Shown here in pieces: positions 9,095 through 17,872 of a stretch of DNA of 64,000 bases. The notes beneath the pieces were generated by a model. That model did no database searches. It was given only the letters and a program-made list of their open reading frames with translations, and was not told the DNA's origin. The DNA comes from Thiothrix litoralis (GTDB lineage: Bacteria; Pseudomonadota; Gammaproteobacteria; Thiotrichales; Thiotrichaceae): positions 2,356,001-2,420,000 of the forward strand of contig NZ_CP072801.1 of assembly GCF_017901135.1 (NCBI RefSeq). The letters run 5' to 3'. The position numbers and the translations under genes were made by a program. Position 1 is the stretch's first letter. Each line of letters opens with the position of its first letter.

Positions 9095-9971
9095 TTTTTT
9101 GTCACGCTGTTTGATAGCGGCTGTTTCTGTAGGCGCTGTCAGCACTGCTAACGCTGACACCAAACTGACCTACACCGATACCGGCTTTGCCCCGCAGGAT
9201 CGCCAGACCGTTATCCAGATTCACGGTGACAAAGTGCGCATGGGCGAAGTCGGCAGCGACATTTACTCCCTGTACGACAACAGCAAAAAAATGCTGTACA
9301 CCATCAACACCAAAACCAAACAGTTCATCGAAACCACGCCTGACAAAATCCGCGAACGCATGACCAAAGTGGTCGAAATGCAAAACCAATTCAAGGAGGA
9401 CATGAAAAAACAAATGGCCTCCATGCCGGAAGATCAGCGCAAAGCACTCGAAGAACGCATCCAGCAAAGCGAAGCCGCTATGAAAGCGCCGCCACCGGCG
9501 ATCAAGATGGAAAAAACCGAGCGCAAGGAAACCATTCAAGGCATGGAATGCACTATTTCCACCGTCAAAATGGATGACAAAGCCGTGCGTGATGTCTGTA
9601 TCGCCAGCAAGAGTGGCATGGACGAAGCCGATCACACCATGCTCGTCAGCATGTTTGAATACATGGACAACATTGCCGCAGAGTCCGCCAAAGCACAGGG
9701 AGCCACCCCGCCGACAGAAGGTTCCGCCAGCCTGCACAAGGAAGGTTTGGCACTGCGCATTCAGGCATTACCCGACGGCCCGCGCAGTGAGTTGAGTGGC
9801 TTGGCAAAAGACGCCCTCGCCGATGCAGATTTCAGCTTGCCGGAAGGCTTTAGCGTGTTTGAACCAACCGCCGCAGCGGCTCCGACGCCAGCACCTGCCA
9901 CTACGGCGGCAACACCTACAGCTCCGGCTCCTGCGGCGGCTACGCCAGCCCCGGCCGCACCCGCGAACTAA
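9084..9971 (+). CDS. Secreted DUF4412-like protein of unknown function
   Basis: This protein has 295 residues from the ATG at 9084, chosen because GGAG lies just upstream and a clean signal peptide follows (CLIAAVSVGAVSTANA). An earlier in-frame ATG would bury that signal. The mature part is polar, with a central KMEKTERKETIQGMECT stretch resembling DUF4412-type periplasmic proteins, and two cysteines (MECT and RDVCIA) that could form a disulfide. The last 40 residues are low-complexity Ala/Pro/Thr. It overlaps the kinase/ATPase gene by 11 bases and lies four bases before ratA. Confidence 0.65.
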   Translation: MHHNFLSRCLIAAVSVGAVSTANADTKLTYTDTGFAPQDRQTVIQIHGDKVRMGEVGSDIYSLYDNSKKMLYTINTKTKQFIETTPDKIRERMTKVVEMQNQFKEDMKKQMASMPEDQRKALEERIQQSEAAMKAPPPAIKMEKTERKETIQGMECTISTVKMDDKAVRDVCIASKSGMDEADHTMLVSMFEYMDNIAAESAKAQGATPPTEGSASLHKEGLALRIQALPDGPRSELSGLAKDALADADFSLPEGFSVFEPTAAAAPTPAPATTAATPTAPAPAAATPAPAAPAN

Positions 9972-9975
9972 GCGG

Positions 9976-10413
9976 ATGGCGCATATTAGCCGCAGTGCCT
10001 TGGTGCCTTACAGCGCCGCGCAAATGTACCAACTGGTTGATGGCATCAGCCTTTACCCGCAATTTCTGCCCTGGTGCAGGACTGCGGTGGAGCACCAACG
10101 CGATGCCGATCAGGTGAAGGCTACCGTCGAAATTGCCAAAGGGGCAGTGAACAAGCAGTTCACCACCCTCAATCGCCTGCAACACAACAAAACCATTGAA
10201 ATGCGCTTGATTGATGGGCCATTTCAGCATTTGCACGGCTTCTGGCGTTTTGACGAACTCAAGGCCGATGCCTGCAAAGTTTCGCTGGATCTGAATTTTG
10301 AATTTTCCAGCAAGATTCTGAGCCTAGTGATTGGCCCGGTCTTCAACCAAATCGCCAACACACTGGTTGACTCATTTGTTCAAAGGGCGAAAACCGTTTA
10401 TGGCAACCACTGA
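9976..10413 (+). CDS. ratA: RatA family START-domain protein (ubiquinone-binding/ribosome-association toxin family)
   Basis: A 145-residue SRPBCC/START-fold protein. The N-terminus SRSALVPYSAAQMYQLV and the block YPQFLPWC are characteristic of the RatA/Coq10 family, as is the C-terminal FNQIANTLVDSFVQRA. Family members bind ubiquinone, and E. coli RatA was described as blocking 70S assembly. The ATG follows AGCGG, close to the previous stop. It overlaps rnfH by 14 bases, giving the classical ratA-rnfH pair. Confidence 0.9.
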   Translation: MAHISRSALVPYSAAQMYQLVDGISLYPQFLPWCRTAVEHQRDADQVKATVEIAKGAVNKQFTTLNRLQHNKTIEMRLIDGPFQHLHGFWRFDELKADACKVSLDLNFEFSSKILSLVIGPVFNQIANTLVDSFVQRAKTVYGNH

Positions 10414-10735
10414 CACCCTACACATCGAAGTCGTCTACCCTTTGCCGCACGAACAGTTGATCATGACGGCACAGGTACCGGATGGCGCAAGCATCCGCGA
10501 CGGCATTCAAGCCTCCGGCATTCTGGAACACTACCCGGAACTCACGCTGGATACCCTGGAAGCAGGCGTATTCGGCAAGCTGGCGAAGCTGGATGCGCCA
10601 TTACGCGAACGTGACCGCATCGAAATCTACCGCCCCCTGATTGCTGACCCCAAAGCCGTGCGCAAGCAGCGGGCTGCCGAGGGTAAAAACATGAAAAAAG
10701 GCGGTGGTGACGCTGACAGCACGGGGGATTCCTGA
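10400..10735 (+). CDS. rnfH: RnfH family ubiquitin-like protein
   Basis: A 111-residue beta-grasp protein beginning at the ATG at 10400, inside the end of ratA. The run DTLHIEVVYPLPHEQ and the C-terminal block RERDRIEIYRPLIADPK are diagnostic for RnfH. The charged tail KKGGGDADSTGDS is disordered. RnfH is almost always paired with ratA; its biochemical role is unclear. Its TGA overlaps the ATG of the following small gene (TGATG). Confidence 0.92.
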   Translation: MATTDTLHIEVVYPLPHEQLIMTAQVPDGASIRDGIQASGILEHYPELTLDTLEAGVFGKLAKLDAPLRERDRIEIYRPLIADPKAVRKQRAAEGKNMKKGGGDADSTGDS

Positions 10736-10983
10736 TGCACGGCATGGTTCCGCCCGACCCATCGGGAAGCGGCGTTTCACAAACCGTGTATGCGACCGTT
10801 TACATGCCCAAATTCAAGCCCAGCCGCAACCGCTTCCCCGCCAGTTGTATCACCGCGTATGCCAGCGAACAGGAAGCGATAGACGCTGCCGAAAACGACC
10901 CCAAACGTTTCCCCGCCGTCATACAGGGCCCTTCCAAATCATCAGAAGGGCAGTACATCTATTATCTGTGGAAGTGGCTTTAA
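10735..10983 (+). CDS. Conserved small protein of unknown function
   Basis: This 82-residue soluble protein has no signal or membrane segment. Its start overlaps the rnfH stop by one base, so it is probably translationally coupled to the ratA-rnfH operon. Visible features are a basic-aromatic patch (YMPKFKPSRNRF), an acidic helix (EQEAIDAAENDPKRFPAV) and the C-terminal YIYYLWKWL. I do not recognise a named domain. The stop abuts the bamE stop on the other strand with no gap. Confidence 0.65.
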   Translation: MHGMVPPDPSGSGVSQTVYATVYMPKFKPSRNRFPASCITAYASEQEAIDAAENDPKRFPAVIQGPSKSSEGQYIYYLWKWL

Positions 10984-11313
10984 TTATTTCGGCGCTACCA
11001 CCACAGGCGCTGCATCATTACGGATATTCTGCACCACACCATTCTGGAAAAACACCGTGACGCTGCTACGTTGCACACTGCCATCCGGCGCTTTCAGGTA
11101 AAAGACATAATCCCAGCGATTTTTGTGGAAATCATCCACCAGCAATGGTGTTCCCAGCGTTTCCTGCACCTGAGCTGCACTCATGCCAGGTTTGACCATC
11201 GCCAGTTCTTCACGGCTAATGTAATTACCTTGCTGGATTTCCATTTTATAAGAGCTACAGCCCCCCAGCAGCAGAACCGCACCAAGGGTAAGTGAAATGA
11301 TAGGCTTTATCAT
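10984..11313 (-). CDS. bamE: Outer membrane protein assembly factor BamE
   Basis: BamE (SmpA/OmlA) is the small lipoprotein of the BAM complex that inserts beta-barrels into the outer membrane. The 109-residue protein has a lipoprotein signal ending LLLGGC and the BamE block MVKPGMSAAQVQETLGTPL, followed by NRWDYVFYL. The gene is divergent from fur across 67 bases, a gene pair kept in many gammaproteobacteria. Confidence 0.95.
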   Translation of the reverse strand: MIKPIISLTLGAVLLLGGCSSYKMEIQQGNYISREELAMVKPGMSAAQVQETLGTPLLVDDFHKNRWDYVFYLKAPDGSVQRSSVTVFFQNGVVQNIRNDAAPVVVAPK

Positions 11314-11380
11314 GTTAGTCTTGTATCGTCCAAAGTAAACATGGGCATCATAATAGACTATTCAGGATGGAGAGTGCAGA

Positions 11381-11800
11381 GTGGAAGAGAAGGATATTAA
11401 ACGCGCCGGATTAAAGATTACCCAACCACGGGTTAAAATCCTCGACTTGTTAAGCAATTCCCATGAACACCACCTCAGCGCCGAAGACATTTACAAGTCG
11501 CTCATCGGCAATGGTGAAGAAATTGGCCTCGCCACGGTTTATCGTGTACTGACCCAATTTGAAGCGGCTGGTTTGGTGAATCGCCACCATTTTGAAGGTG
11601 GGCAAGCCGTGTTTGAACTCGCCACTGAGGAACATCACGACCACATGGTTTGCGTCAAAACCGGCAAGGTTGTTGAGTTTTATGACGAAATCATCGAACA
11701 ACGCCAGCGTGAACTCGCCCGCCAGCATAATTTTCACATCAAGGATCATTCTTTGATCCTTTACGGTGAGTTTGTCGGAGAAAACGACAAAACCTCCTGA
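11381..11800 (+). CDS. fur: Ferric uptake regulator Fur
   Basis: A 139-residue iron-responsive repressor. It has the N-terminal winged helix (AGLKITQPRVKILDLL, then GLATVYRVLTQFEAAGLV with the recognition helix) and the metal site region EEHHDHMVC. The second cysteine of the usual CxxC is replaced (CVKT), as also occurs in Pseudomonas Fur, so a structural zinc via CxxC is not expected. The start is GTG; no ATG is available in a suitable place. It faces bamE divergently. A promoter for rpsU follows immediately after the stop. Confidence 0.95.
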   Translation: MEEKDIKRAGLKITQPRVKILDLLSNSHEHHLSAEDIYKSLIGNGEEIGLATVYRVLTQFEAAGLVNRHHFEGGQAVFELATEEHHDHMVCVKTGKVVEFYDEIIEQRQRELARQHNFHIKDHSLILYGEFVGENDKTS

Positions 11801-11805
11801 ATGTT

Positions 11806-11833
11806 TTGCATTTAGCTGGCAGGTGAGTATAAT
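11806..11833 (+). promoter_or_regulatory. Sigma-70 promoter of rpsU-yqeY
   Basis: TTGCAT at 11806-11811 and a perfect TATAAT at 11828-11833 are separated by 16 bases, ending 39 bases before the rpsU ATG. The position between the fur stop and rpsU, and the strength of the -10 box, fit a highly expressed ribosomal protein gene. Confidence 0.7.
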
Positions 11834-11872
11834 CTCGCGCTTTACTCAATTGTGGATTTGAGACAGATTTGT

Positions 11873-12088
11873 ATGCCTAGTGTAAAAGTACGTGATACCG
11901 AGCCTTTCGAAGTTGCCCTGCGCCGTTTCAAGCGCACCTGTGAAAAAGCTGGCGTTGTAGCTGACGTCCGCGCACGCGAATTCTATGAAAAGCCTACCTC
12001 TGTGCGCAAGCGTATGCGTGCTGCTGCCGTCAAACGCAACCTCAAGCGCATTTCCCGCGACTTGAACCGTCGCGTGCGTCTGTACTAA
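11873..12088 (+). CDS. rpsU: 30S ribosomal protein S21
   Basis: A 71-residue basic protein of exact family length, starting [20 protein letters not shown] and ending in the Arg/Lys-rich helix of S21. S21 sits near the anti-Shine-Dalgarno region of the 30S platform. The ATG at 11873 gives the correct N-terminus; an upstream in-frame ATG would add seven non-conserved residues. The stop overlaps the yqeY start (TAATG). Confidence 0.97.
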   Translation: MPSVKVRDTEPFEVALRRFKRTCEKAGVVADVRAREFYEKPTSVRKRMRAAAVKRNLKRISRDLNRRVRLY

Positions 12089-12537
12089 TGAGCCTCCTCA
12101 AGGCACGCCTCACCGAAGACATGAAAACAGCCATGCGTGCGCATGAAAAAGCGCAACTGGGTGTAATCCGTCTGATACTGGCTGCCATCAAACAGCAGGA
12201 AGTGGATACCCGCGTCGAGATGGACGATGCTGCCGTGCTGGCAGTGTTGGACAAAATGACCAAACAACGCCGGGAATCCATCCGCCAGTACAGTGATGCA
12301 GGCCGTACTGACCTTGTTGATCAGGAAGTGTTTGAGGTAGGTATCATTCAGAGCTACCTTCCCCAACAACTCACTGAGGCCGAACTGGATACCCTTCTCC
12401 AGCAAGCCATTACCGAAACTGGCGCGGCATCCGTGCGCGATATGGGCAAAGTCATGACATGGCTAAAGCCCAAAGTGCAAGGCCGCACCGACATGGGACA
12501 AGTGAGCGGACTGATCAAGACCCGACTCGGCGGCTAA
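12088..12537 (+). CDS. yqeY: YqeY/GatB-related protein
   Basis: This 149-residue protein is homologous to the C-terminal (tRNA-binding) domain of GatB, with [31 protein letters not shown] and the terminal [16 protein letters not shown]. Its role as a free-standing protein is uncertain. It is translationally coupled to rpsU by a one-base overlap; the rpsU-yqeY pair is usual in this class, often followed by dnaG, which is absent here. Confidence 0.92.
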   Translation: MSLLKARLTEDMKTAMRAHEKAQLGVIRLILAAIKQQEVDTRVEMDDAAVLAVLDKMTKQRRESIRQYSDAGRTDLVDQEVFEVGIIQSYLPQQLTEAELDTLLQQAITETGAASVRDMGKVMTWLKPKVQGRTDMGQVSGLIKTRLGG

Positions 12538-12568
12538 ACCCGCCCTTCACTCTTTCAGGGGTGTCAAC

Positions 12569-13630
12569 ATGACAGAACTCAAAAACGATCGTTTTTTACG
12601 CGCACTCCTGAAACAGCCGGTCGATACCACGCCCGTGTGGATTATGCGTCAAGCAGGCCGCTACCTGCCCGAATACCGTGCTACCCGCGCCCGCGCTGGC
12701 AGCTTCATGGATTTGTGCAAGAATGCCGACCTCGCCTGCGAAGTCACCCTGCAACCGCTGGAGCGTTATGCGCTGGATGCGGCTATCCTGTTTTCCGACA
12801 TCCTCACCGTCCCCGATGCAATGGGTTTAGGCTTGTACTTTTCGGAAGGCGAAGGCCCACGCTTCACTAACCCCGTGCAAAGCATGGCGGATATTGAAAA
12901 GATCGGCATCCCCGACCCCGAAGGTGAATTGCAGTACGTGATGAATGCGGTTCGCACCATCCGCCGCGAACTTGACGGGCGCGTTCCGTTGATCGGTTTC
13001 ACCGGCAGCCCGTGGACACTGGCCACTTACATGGTGGAAGGCAGTTCCAGCAAGGACTTCGCCAAGGTTAAGGGCATGTTGTATGACAACCCCAAAGCCC
13101 TGCATCTGCTGCTCGACAAGCTCGCTGACAGCATTATTCTCTACCTGAATGCCCAGATTGCAGCAGGCGCACAAGCTGCGATGATCTTTGATACTTGGGG
13201 CGGCTCACTAACACCTGCGACTTACCGCGAATTCTCACTGCGTTACATGCAAAAAATCGTGGACGGCGTAACCCGTGAGCATGATGGTCAGAAAGTACCC
13301 GTTATCCTGTTCACCAAGGGCGGGGCGCAATGGCTGGAACCGATGGCGGATACCGGCTGCGATGCACTGGGACTGGACTGGACGATCAATATCAGCGAAG
13401 CACGCCAGCGCGTCGGTGACAGAGTAGCGCTTCAGGGCAATATGGATCCTTGCGTGCTGTATGCATCACCGGATGTCATCCGTCAGCACGTTGCGGCTAT
13501 TCTGGCGAGTTACGGGCAAGGCTCCGGGCATGTGTTTAATCTGGGGCATGGCATTCACCAGCATATTAAGCCGGAAAATGTCGGCGTATTGGTAGACGCG
13601 GTACATGAATTAGGGCAACAATACCACTGA
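12569..13630 (+). CDS. hemE: Uroporphyrinogen decarboxylase
   Basis: HemE removes four acetate carboxyls from uroporphyrinogen III to give coproporphyrinogen III in haem synthesis. The 353-residue length is normal. It carries the signature [16 protein letters not shown] (substrate-binding Arg/Gln), [15 protein letters not shown] with the catalytic Asp, and [16 protein letters not shown]. The C-terminal [12 protein letters not shown] is also typical. GGGGTG lies upstream of the ATG, 31 bases after yqeY. Confidence 0.97.
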   Translation: MTELKNDRFLRALLKQPVDTTPVWIMRQAGRYLPEYRATRARAGSFMDLCKNADLACEVTLQPLERYALDAAILFSDILTVPDAMGLGLYFSEGEGPRFTNPVQSMADIEKIGIPDPEGELQYVMNAVRTIRRELDGRVPLIGFTGSPWTLATYMVEGSSSKDFAKVKGMLYDNPKALHLLLDKLADSIILYLNAQIAAGAQAAMIFDTWGGSLTPATYREFSLRYMQKIVDGVTREHDGQKVPVILFTKGGAQWLEPMADTGCDALGLDWTINISEARQRVGDRVALQGNMDPCVLYASPDVIRQHVAAILASYGQGSGHVFNLGHGIHQHIKPENVGVLVDAVHELGQQYH

Positions 13631-13660
13631 CTGTTAATTTCTGTAGTCGGTATATCTATT

Positions 13661-13909
13661 ATGAGTTGTGTGCTTCCCCCCGTCTGCGTCTTCTGCCAGC
13701 ACTTTCTCGAAAACAATCCAGACCGGGAATGCTTGGCATTTGAGGAAATCCCCAGTGCCATCATGGATGGCAAGTGTGACCACATCGACCCTTACCCCGG
13801 CGATGGTGGCTACCGCTTCCAATTAATTCCCGCCGAACGCGAAACCTTTGTGGAATTGAATGAGGTCAGGCGGGAATTCGAGCTTCCTGAATTCCGCCTA
13901 CCTGATTAG
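13661..13909 (+). CDS. Small conserved cysteine-rich protein, probably metal-binding
   Basis: An 82-residue protein with cysteines at positions 3, 9, 12, 24 and 39 and a His two residues after the last (CDH). The layout CxxC followed by a second Cys/His pair, and the tract PYPGDGGYRF, recurs in a widespread uncharacterised bacterial family. A zinc site is inferred. It follows hemE by 30 bases on the same strand, and its end overlaps the metZ stop by four bases tail to tail. Confidence 0.65.
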   Translation: MSCVLPPVCVFCQHFLENNPDRECLAFEEIPSAIMDGKCDHIDPYPGDGGYRFQLIPAERETFVELNEVRREFELPEFRLPD

Positions 13910-15087
13910 AGATTATCCAAACCACGCGCCAGATCACGCTGGATGTCGCGGATACTTTCCAACCCGACGGATACCCGCACCAAACCATCAGCAATCCCTG
14001 ACTGCGCCTTCTGCTCCGGCGTCAGCCTACCGTGCGTAGTCGTTGCCGGGTGAGTAATCGTGGTCTTAGTATCGCCAAGGTTCGCGGTAATCGACAGCAT
14101 TTGGGTGTAATCTATTACCTTCCATGCCGCCTCTTTCCCACCTTTCAGCACGAAGGATACAAGCCCCCCAAAGCCGCTTTGCTGTTGTTGCGCCAGCGCG
14201 TGCTGCGGGTGGGAAGCCAGCCCCGGATAATAGACCTGTTCCACCGCCGGGTGCGCTGCCAGCCACTGGGCAAGCTGCATGGCATTGTCGCAATGCGCTT
14301 TCATACGCAAATCCAGCGTTTCCAGACCTTTCAGGAAAATCCATGCATTGAACGGACTCATGGTGACGCCACCATTGCGCAATACGCCGTACACATCCTT
14401 GCCGACCCGTTCCTTATCCCCGACCACTGCACCGCCGAGCGCTCGTCCCTGTCCATCCAAATATTTGGTAGCAGAATGCACCACGATATCTGCCCCCAAC
14501 GCCAGCGGACGCTGCAACGCAGGTGTACAAAAACAATTATCGACCACCAACAGACTGCTATTACGATGCGCTAAATCAGCCAATGCACGAATATCGACAA
14601 TCTCTGTCAACGGATTCGCAGGCGTTTCCACAAACAATAAGCGCGTATGCGGCTGTAATGCGGCTTCCCACGCTGCCATATTCGTCAAATCGACGAAGCT
14701 AAATGCCACCCCGAATTTACCAATAATATTTTGCAATAGCAGCGTGGTCGTGCCAAACACAGCGCGGGAACACACCACGTGATCCCCCGCCTTCAACAAC
14801 CCCAGCATCACCGCCAAAATAGCGGACATGCCAGACGAGGTTGCCACACAGCTTTCGCCACCTTCCAGCGCGGCTAGCCGCTCCTGAAAATAACGCACGG
14901 TCGGGTTAGTAAAACGGGCGTAAATATTGCCCGGCTCTTGCCCACCAAACCGCGCTGCCGCTTCCGCCGCACTGCCGAATACAAAGCTGGAGGTCGGAAA
15001 AATCGCCTCCGAATGTTCACCTTCATTGGTGCGCTCATGCCCGGCACGAATAGCCAGCGTGGCAAAATCCCAGTCGCTTTCGTTCAA
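13906..15087 (-). CDS. metZ: O-succinylhomoserine sulfhydrylase
   Basis: A PLP enzyme of the Cys/Met-metabolism family that makes homocysteine from O-succinylhomoserine and sulfide. The 393-residue protein carries the PLP-lysine motif SATKYLDGQGR, the substrate-loop YARFTNPTVRYFQERLAALEG (split here) and the VRVSVGLE C-terminus. The GQGR variant after the lysine, and the place directly after purF, match MetZ of Pseudomonas, where purF-metZ is also conserved. Cystathionine synthase activity is a less likely alternative. Confidence 0.9.
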   Translation of the reverse strand: MNESDWDFATLAIRAGHERTNEGEHSEAIFPTSSFVFGSAAEAAARFGGQEPGNIYARFTNPTVRYFQERLAALEGGESCVATSSGMSAILAVMLGLLKAGDHVVCSRAVFGTTTLLLQNIIGKFGVAFSFVDLTNMAAWEAALQPHTRLLFVETPANPLTEIVDIRALADLAHRNSSLLVVDNCFCTPALQRPLALGADIVVHSATKYLDGQGRALGGAVVGDKERVGKDVYGVLRNGGVTMSPFNAWIFLKGLETLDLRMKAHCDNAMQLAQWLAAHPAVEQVYYPGLASHPQHALAQQQQSGFGGLVSFVLKGGKEAAWKVIDYTQMLSITANLGDTKTTITHPATTTHGRLTPEQKAQSGIADGLVRVSVGLESIRDIQRDLARGLDNL

Positions 15088-15102
15088 GGTTTATGTCCTG
15101 CG

Positions 15103-15792
15103 TTAATTGGGGGTAATCACAACCAGCGTATCCTCAGATACTAGGTCAAACAAGTCGATCACATCCTGATTCTTCATGCGGATACAACCGTGAGATGCAC
15201 CCTGCCCCAAACGCCCTTCCTCATCCGTACCGTGGATATAGATGTAGCGTTCATAAGAATCGACATTGCCACCCTTGTTGACATTCGGTTCCATGCCCGC
15301 CAGCCATAAGATACGCGTGGTGACATTATCCCCGGTACTGCGCTCATCCGCGCCAGTAAGAATCTCGGCAATCCGCCCGGTATTCTGACGTGCCTTGAAA
15401 ATAGTACCCCGCTCCGCACCAGCACCAATTTTCTGTGCGATACGATGCACGCCGGTAGGGGTTTGCTCGCTGCCCTTGCGGCTCCCCAGCCCCTTCTGCG
15501 CAACAGAAATAACCCATGTCTGGCTGACCTGACCGTTTTCGATCAACTCCATTTTCTGCTTGATGCCATCAACCAGCAACACGCGTTCGGTTGAATAGCC
15601 GGGAAAACGGCGTTGCAAATCCTGCACAATAAAATCAACAGACGCCTTCCCCTGTTCAACCGCAGCAGCCTGAGGCAATGAATTAAGGGGTGGCATAGGA
15701 AAATCTTCAGCCATCACCGCCCCGCTATGAATCGCTGTTGCAAATATCAATGGCAGCCATATTTTTTTCACGTTGTGTTTGTTGTTCGTCAT
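15103..15792 (-). CDS. Periplasmic L,D-transpeptidase (YkuD family)
   Basis: A 229-residue secreted protein with a signal peptide ([18 protein letters not shown]) and a YkuD catalytic domain: HGTDEEG (H187) and GASHGCIRM (nucleophile C203). Enzymes of this fold form 3-3 cross-links or attach lipoproteins to peptidoglycan. The only start giving an intact signal peptide is the ATG at 15792, which places 68 bases of the gene inside the 3' end of purF. This is an unusually long same-strand overlap and suggests coupled translation. Confidence 0.87.
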   Translation of the reverse strand: MTNNKHNVKKIWLPLIFATAIHSGAVMAEDFPMPPLNSLPQAAAVEQGKASVDFIVQDLQRRFPGYSTERVLLVDGIKQKMELIENGQVSQTWVISVAQKGLGSRKGSEQTPTGVHRIAQKIGAGAERGTIFKARQNTGRIAEILTGADERSTGDNVTTRILWLAGMEPNVNKGGNVDSYERYIYIHGTDEEGRLGQGASHGCIRMKNQDVIDLFDLVSEDTLVVITPN

Positions 15793-17233
15793 TACGTAAA
15801 GCCTCTAATTCAGCAAAATAGTCGCCGTTTTCCCCCGTGGCGTAGTTGCCGGTGAAAACAGAACAATCAAAATCCTTCAAGCGCGGGTTGCCCTTACTCA
15901 CCGCCTCAATCAGGTCTTCGAGGGGCAAATACACCAAACGGTCAACGCCGATGGCTTTTGCCACTTCTTCTTCGGTACGCCCGTGCGCAATAAGTTCCTT
16001 GGCAGCGGGCATGTCTATCCCGTAAATGTTGGGAAACTTGATAGGCGGTGAAGCGGACGCAAAATACACCTTATTCGCCCCGGCATCACGTGCCATTTGC
16101 ACAATTTCGCCAGACGTCGTGCCACGCACAATGGAATCATCCACCAGCATCACGTTTTTGCCCTTGAACTCCAACGCCAGTGAATTCAGTTTCTGACGCA
16201 CTGATTTTTTGCGCTTGGCCTGCCCCGGCATGATAAAAGTACGCCCGATATAGCGGTTTTTGATAAAGCCTTCCCGATAAGGCACACCCAAGGTATACGC
16301 CATTTCCAGCGCCGAAGTACGGCTGGTATCAGGAATCGGGATCACTACGTCAATGTCATTATCTGGCCATTCACGCATCACGTACTCAGCCATTTTGCGC
16401 CCCATCCGCATCCGCGCCTTGTGGACGAAGACATTATCAATGATGGAATCAGGGCGGGCAAAATACACGTACTCAAAAATACAGGTGCTGTAACGCGGAT
16501 TTTTCGCGCATTGGCGGGTAAATACTTGGCCGTCCGGGCGGATGAAAATCGCTTCACCCGGCTCGATGTCACGCACCAAGCGATAACCCTGCACATCCAG
16601 CGCCACACTTTCAGAAGCCAGCATGAACTCCTTGCCCGCTGGAGTTTCACGCACTCCATAAACCAAAGGGCGGATACCATGCGGATCACGGAAACCCACC
16701 AAACCATCACGGGTCAACATCGCTACCACCGCATACGCACCTTTACAACGCCGATGCACCCCTTCCACCGCTGAGAAGATGTCTTCAGGGCGCACATGTA
16801 AAGCATCCTGTCGCAGTAATTCCTGCGCAAAAATATTCAACAAGATTTCAGAATCAGATTCGGTGTTGATTTGACGGCGATCCTGTTGATACAGCTCTTT
16901 CTTTAACACATGCGCATTGGTCAGATTGCCATTGTGCGCCAAAGAAATCCCGTAAGGGCTGTTCACATAAAAAGGCTGGGCTTCAGCAGAAGAAGAAGAA
17001 CCCGCAGTAGGGTAACGCACATGCCCAATGCCCATATTGCCTTTCAGCATAGCCATGTGGCGTTCCGTGAATGCATCTTTAACCAAACCGTTATCACGGC
17101 GCAGGTAAAGTTTCCGGCCATCGCTGGTGACGATACCCGCAGCATCCTGCCCACGATGTTGTAAAACCGTCAGACCATCATAAAGCCCCTGATTAACAGG
17201 TTCATGGCCAATAATCCCGATAACTCCGCACAT
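15725..17233 (-). CDS. purF: Amidophosphoribosyltransferase
   Basis: PurF catalyses the first committed purine step, glutamine plus PRPP to phosphoribosylamine. The N-terminal Cys2 nucleophile ([10 protein letters not shown]) has no propeptide, as in the E. coli type. The glutaminase block [11 protein letters not shown], the substrate loop TAGSSS and the PRPP-binding motif [13 protein letters not shown] (about residue 360) are all present. Length 502 is normal. A rho-independent terminator separates it from cvpA upstream, so purF likely has its own promoter in the 55 bases before its ATG. Confidence 0.97.
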   Translation of the reverse strand: MCGVIGIIGHEPVNQGLYDGLTVLQHRGQDAAGIVTSDGRKLYLRRDNGLVKDAFTERHMAMLKGNMGIGHVRYPTAGSSSSAEAQPFYVNSPYGISLAHNGNLTNAHVLKKELYQQDRRQINTESDSEILLNIFAQELLRQDALHVRPEDIFSAVEGVHRRCKGAYAVVAMLTRDGLVGFRDPHGIRPLVYGVRETPAGKEFMLASESVALDVQGYRLVRDIEPGEAIFIRPDGQVFTRQCAKNPRYSTCIFEYVYFARPDSIIDNVFVHKARMRMGRKMAEYVMREWPDNDIDVVIPIPDTSRTSALEMAYTLGVPYREGFIKNRYIGRTFIMPGQAKRKKSVRQKLNSLALEFKGKNVMLVDDSIVRGTTSGEIVQMARDAGANKVYFASASPPIKFPNIYGIDMPAAKELIAHGRTEEEVAKAIGVDRLVYLPLEDLIEAVSKGNPRLKDFDCSVFTGNYATGENGDYFAELEALRNDEQQTQREKNMAAIDICNSDS

Positions 17234-17275
17234 AACAAGCCTTCCGGTGAAACGAAAACGTCATATTCTAACCCC

Positions 17276-17314
17276 CTCAAAACAAAACAGCCATGCACGA
17301 TACGTACATGGCTG
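17276..17314 (-). terminator. Rho-independent terminator after cvpA
   Basis: On the minus strand an 8-bp perfect stem CAGCCATG/CATGGCTG (17314-17307 with 17295-17288), with an 11-base loop, is followed by TTTTGTTTT. It lies 40 bases after the cvpA stop and before purF, separating the two transcripts at least in part. Confidence 0.75.
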
Positions 17315-17353
17315 CCTTGATTAACGGATGATTACCCCCGCATTCCCCTGCTT

Positions 17354-17869
17354 TCAGGGTTTGCTGGAAAAAATACCGGGGAAATCTTCCGGGAGTTTGT
17401 TAGGAATCATTTCCTTGAGCACGCCAGCGGTTTCCTCGAACCACGGCATCAACCGCGAATCTTTCCACCACGCATCCTTGGAAAAGTTTCCCACAGCACT
17501 AAACAGTAATACCAACAAGCTAACAATCAAGCCACCCCGCAGAATACCAAAGGCTCCACCCAACAAGTAATCCACCCCGCCAAGCCCCACGGAAGATACC
17601 GCAGCGCTCAACAAGTGATTAATGATCGAGCCAACAATCAGTACCCCAAGGAAGATGACCACAAAGGCAATGACTACCTGCCCAATCTTGCCCTGCACTG
17701 CAAACGGCACATGTACCGCTAGGTCATTGTAGTACAGAAAGGCAAACGCCAACGCTGCCAGCCAAGTTACTAGGGAAAGGGCTTCCCTGACAAACCCGCG
17801 AACCAGACCAATAATGGCTGACAAGACAATCAGGACAATAATACTGAGATCCAGAATATCTGCTGTCAT
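17354..17869 (-). CDS. cvpA: CvpA family membrane protein
   Basis: A 171-residue inner membrane protein with four hydrophobic segments (residues about 6-26, 29-47, 62-84, 100-122). It begins TADILDLSIIVLIVLSAIIG and has the family block GLVRGFVREALSL. CvpA is required for colicin V production in E. coli and for envelope fitness elsewhere; the molecular role is not known. It follows dedD by three bases and precedes purF, the conserved dedD-cvpA-purF order. Confidence 0.92.
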   Translation of the reverse strand: MTADILDLSIIVLIVLSAIIGLVRGFVREALSLVTWLAALAFAFLYYNDLAVHVPFAVQGKIGQVVIAFVVIFLGVLIVGSIINHLLSAAVSSVGLGGVDYLLGGAFGILRGGLIVSLLVLLFSAVGNFSKDAWWKDSRLMPWFEETAGVLKEMIPNKLPEDFPGIFSSKP

Positions 17870-17872
17870 GGA

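Noticed and set aside
11314-11380. A Fur box in the bamE-fur intergenic region.
   Set aside because: No GATAATGATAATCATTATC-like sequence is recognisable in these 67 bases, so autoregulation cannot be supported.
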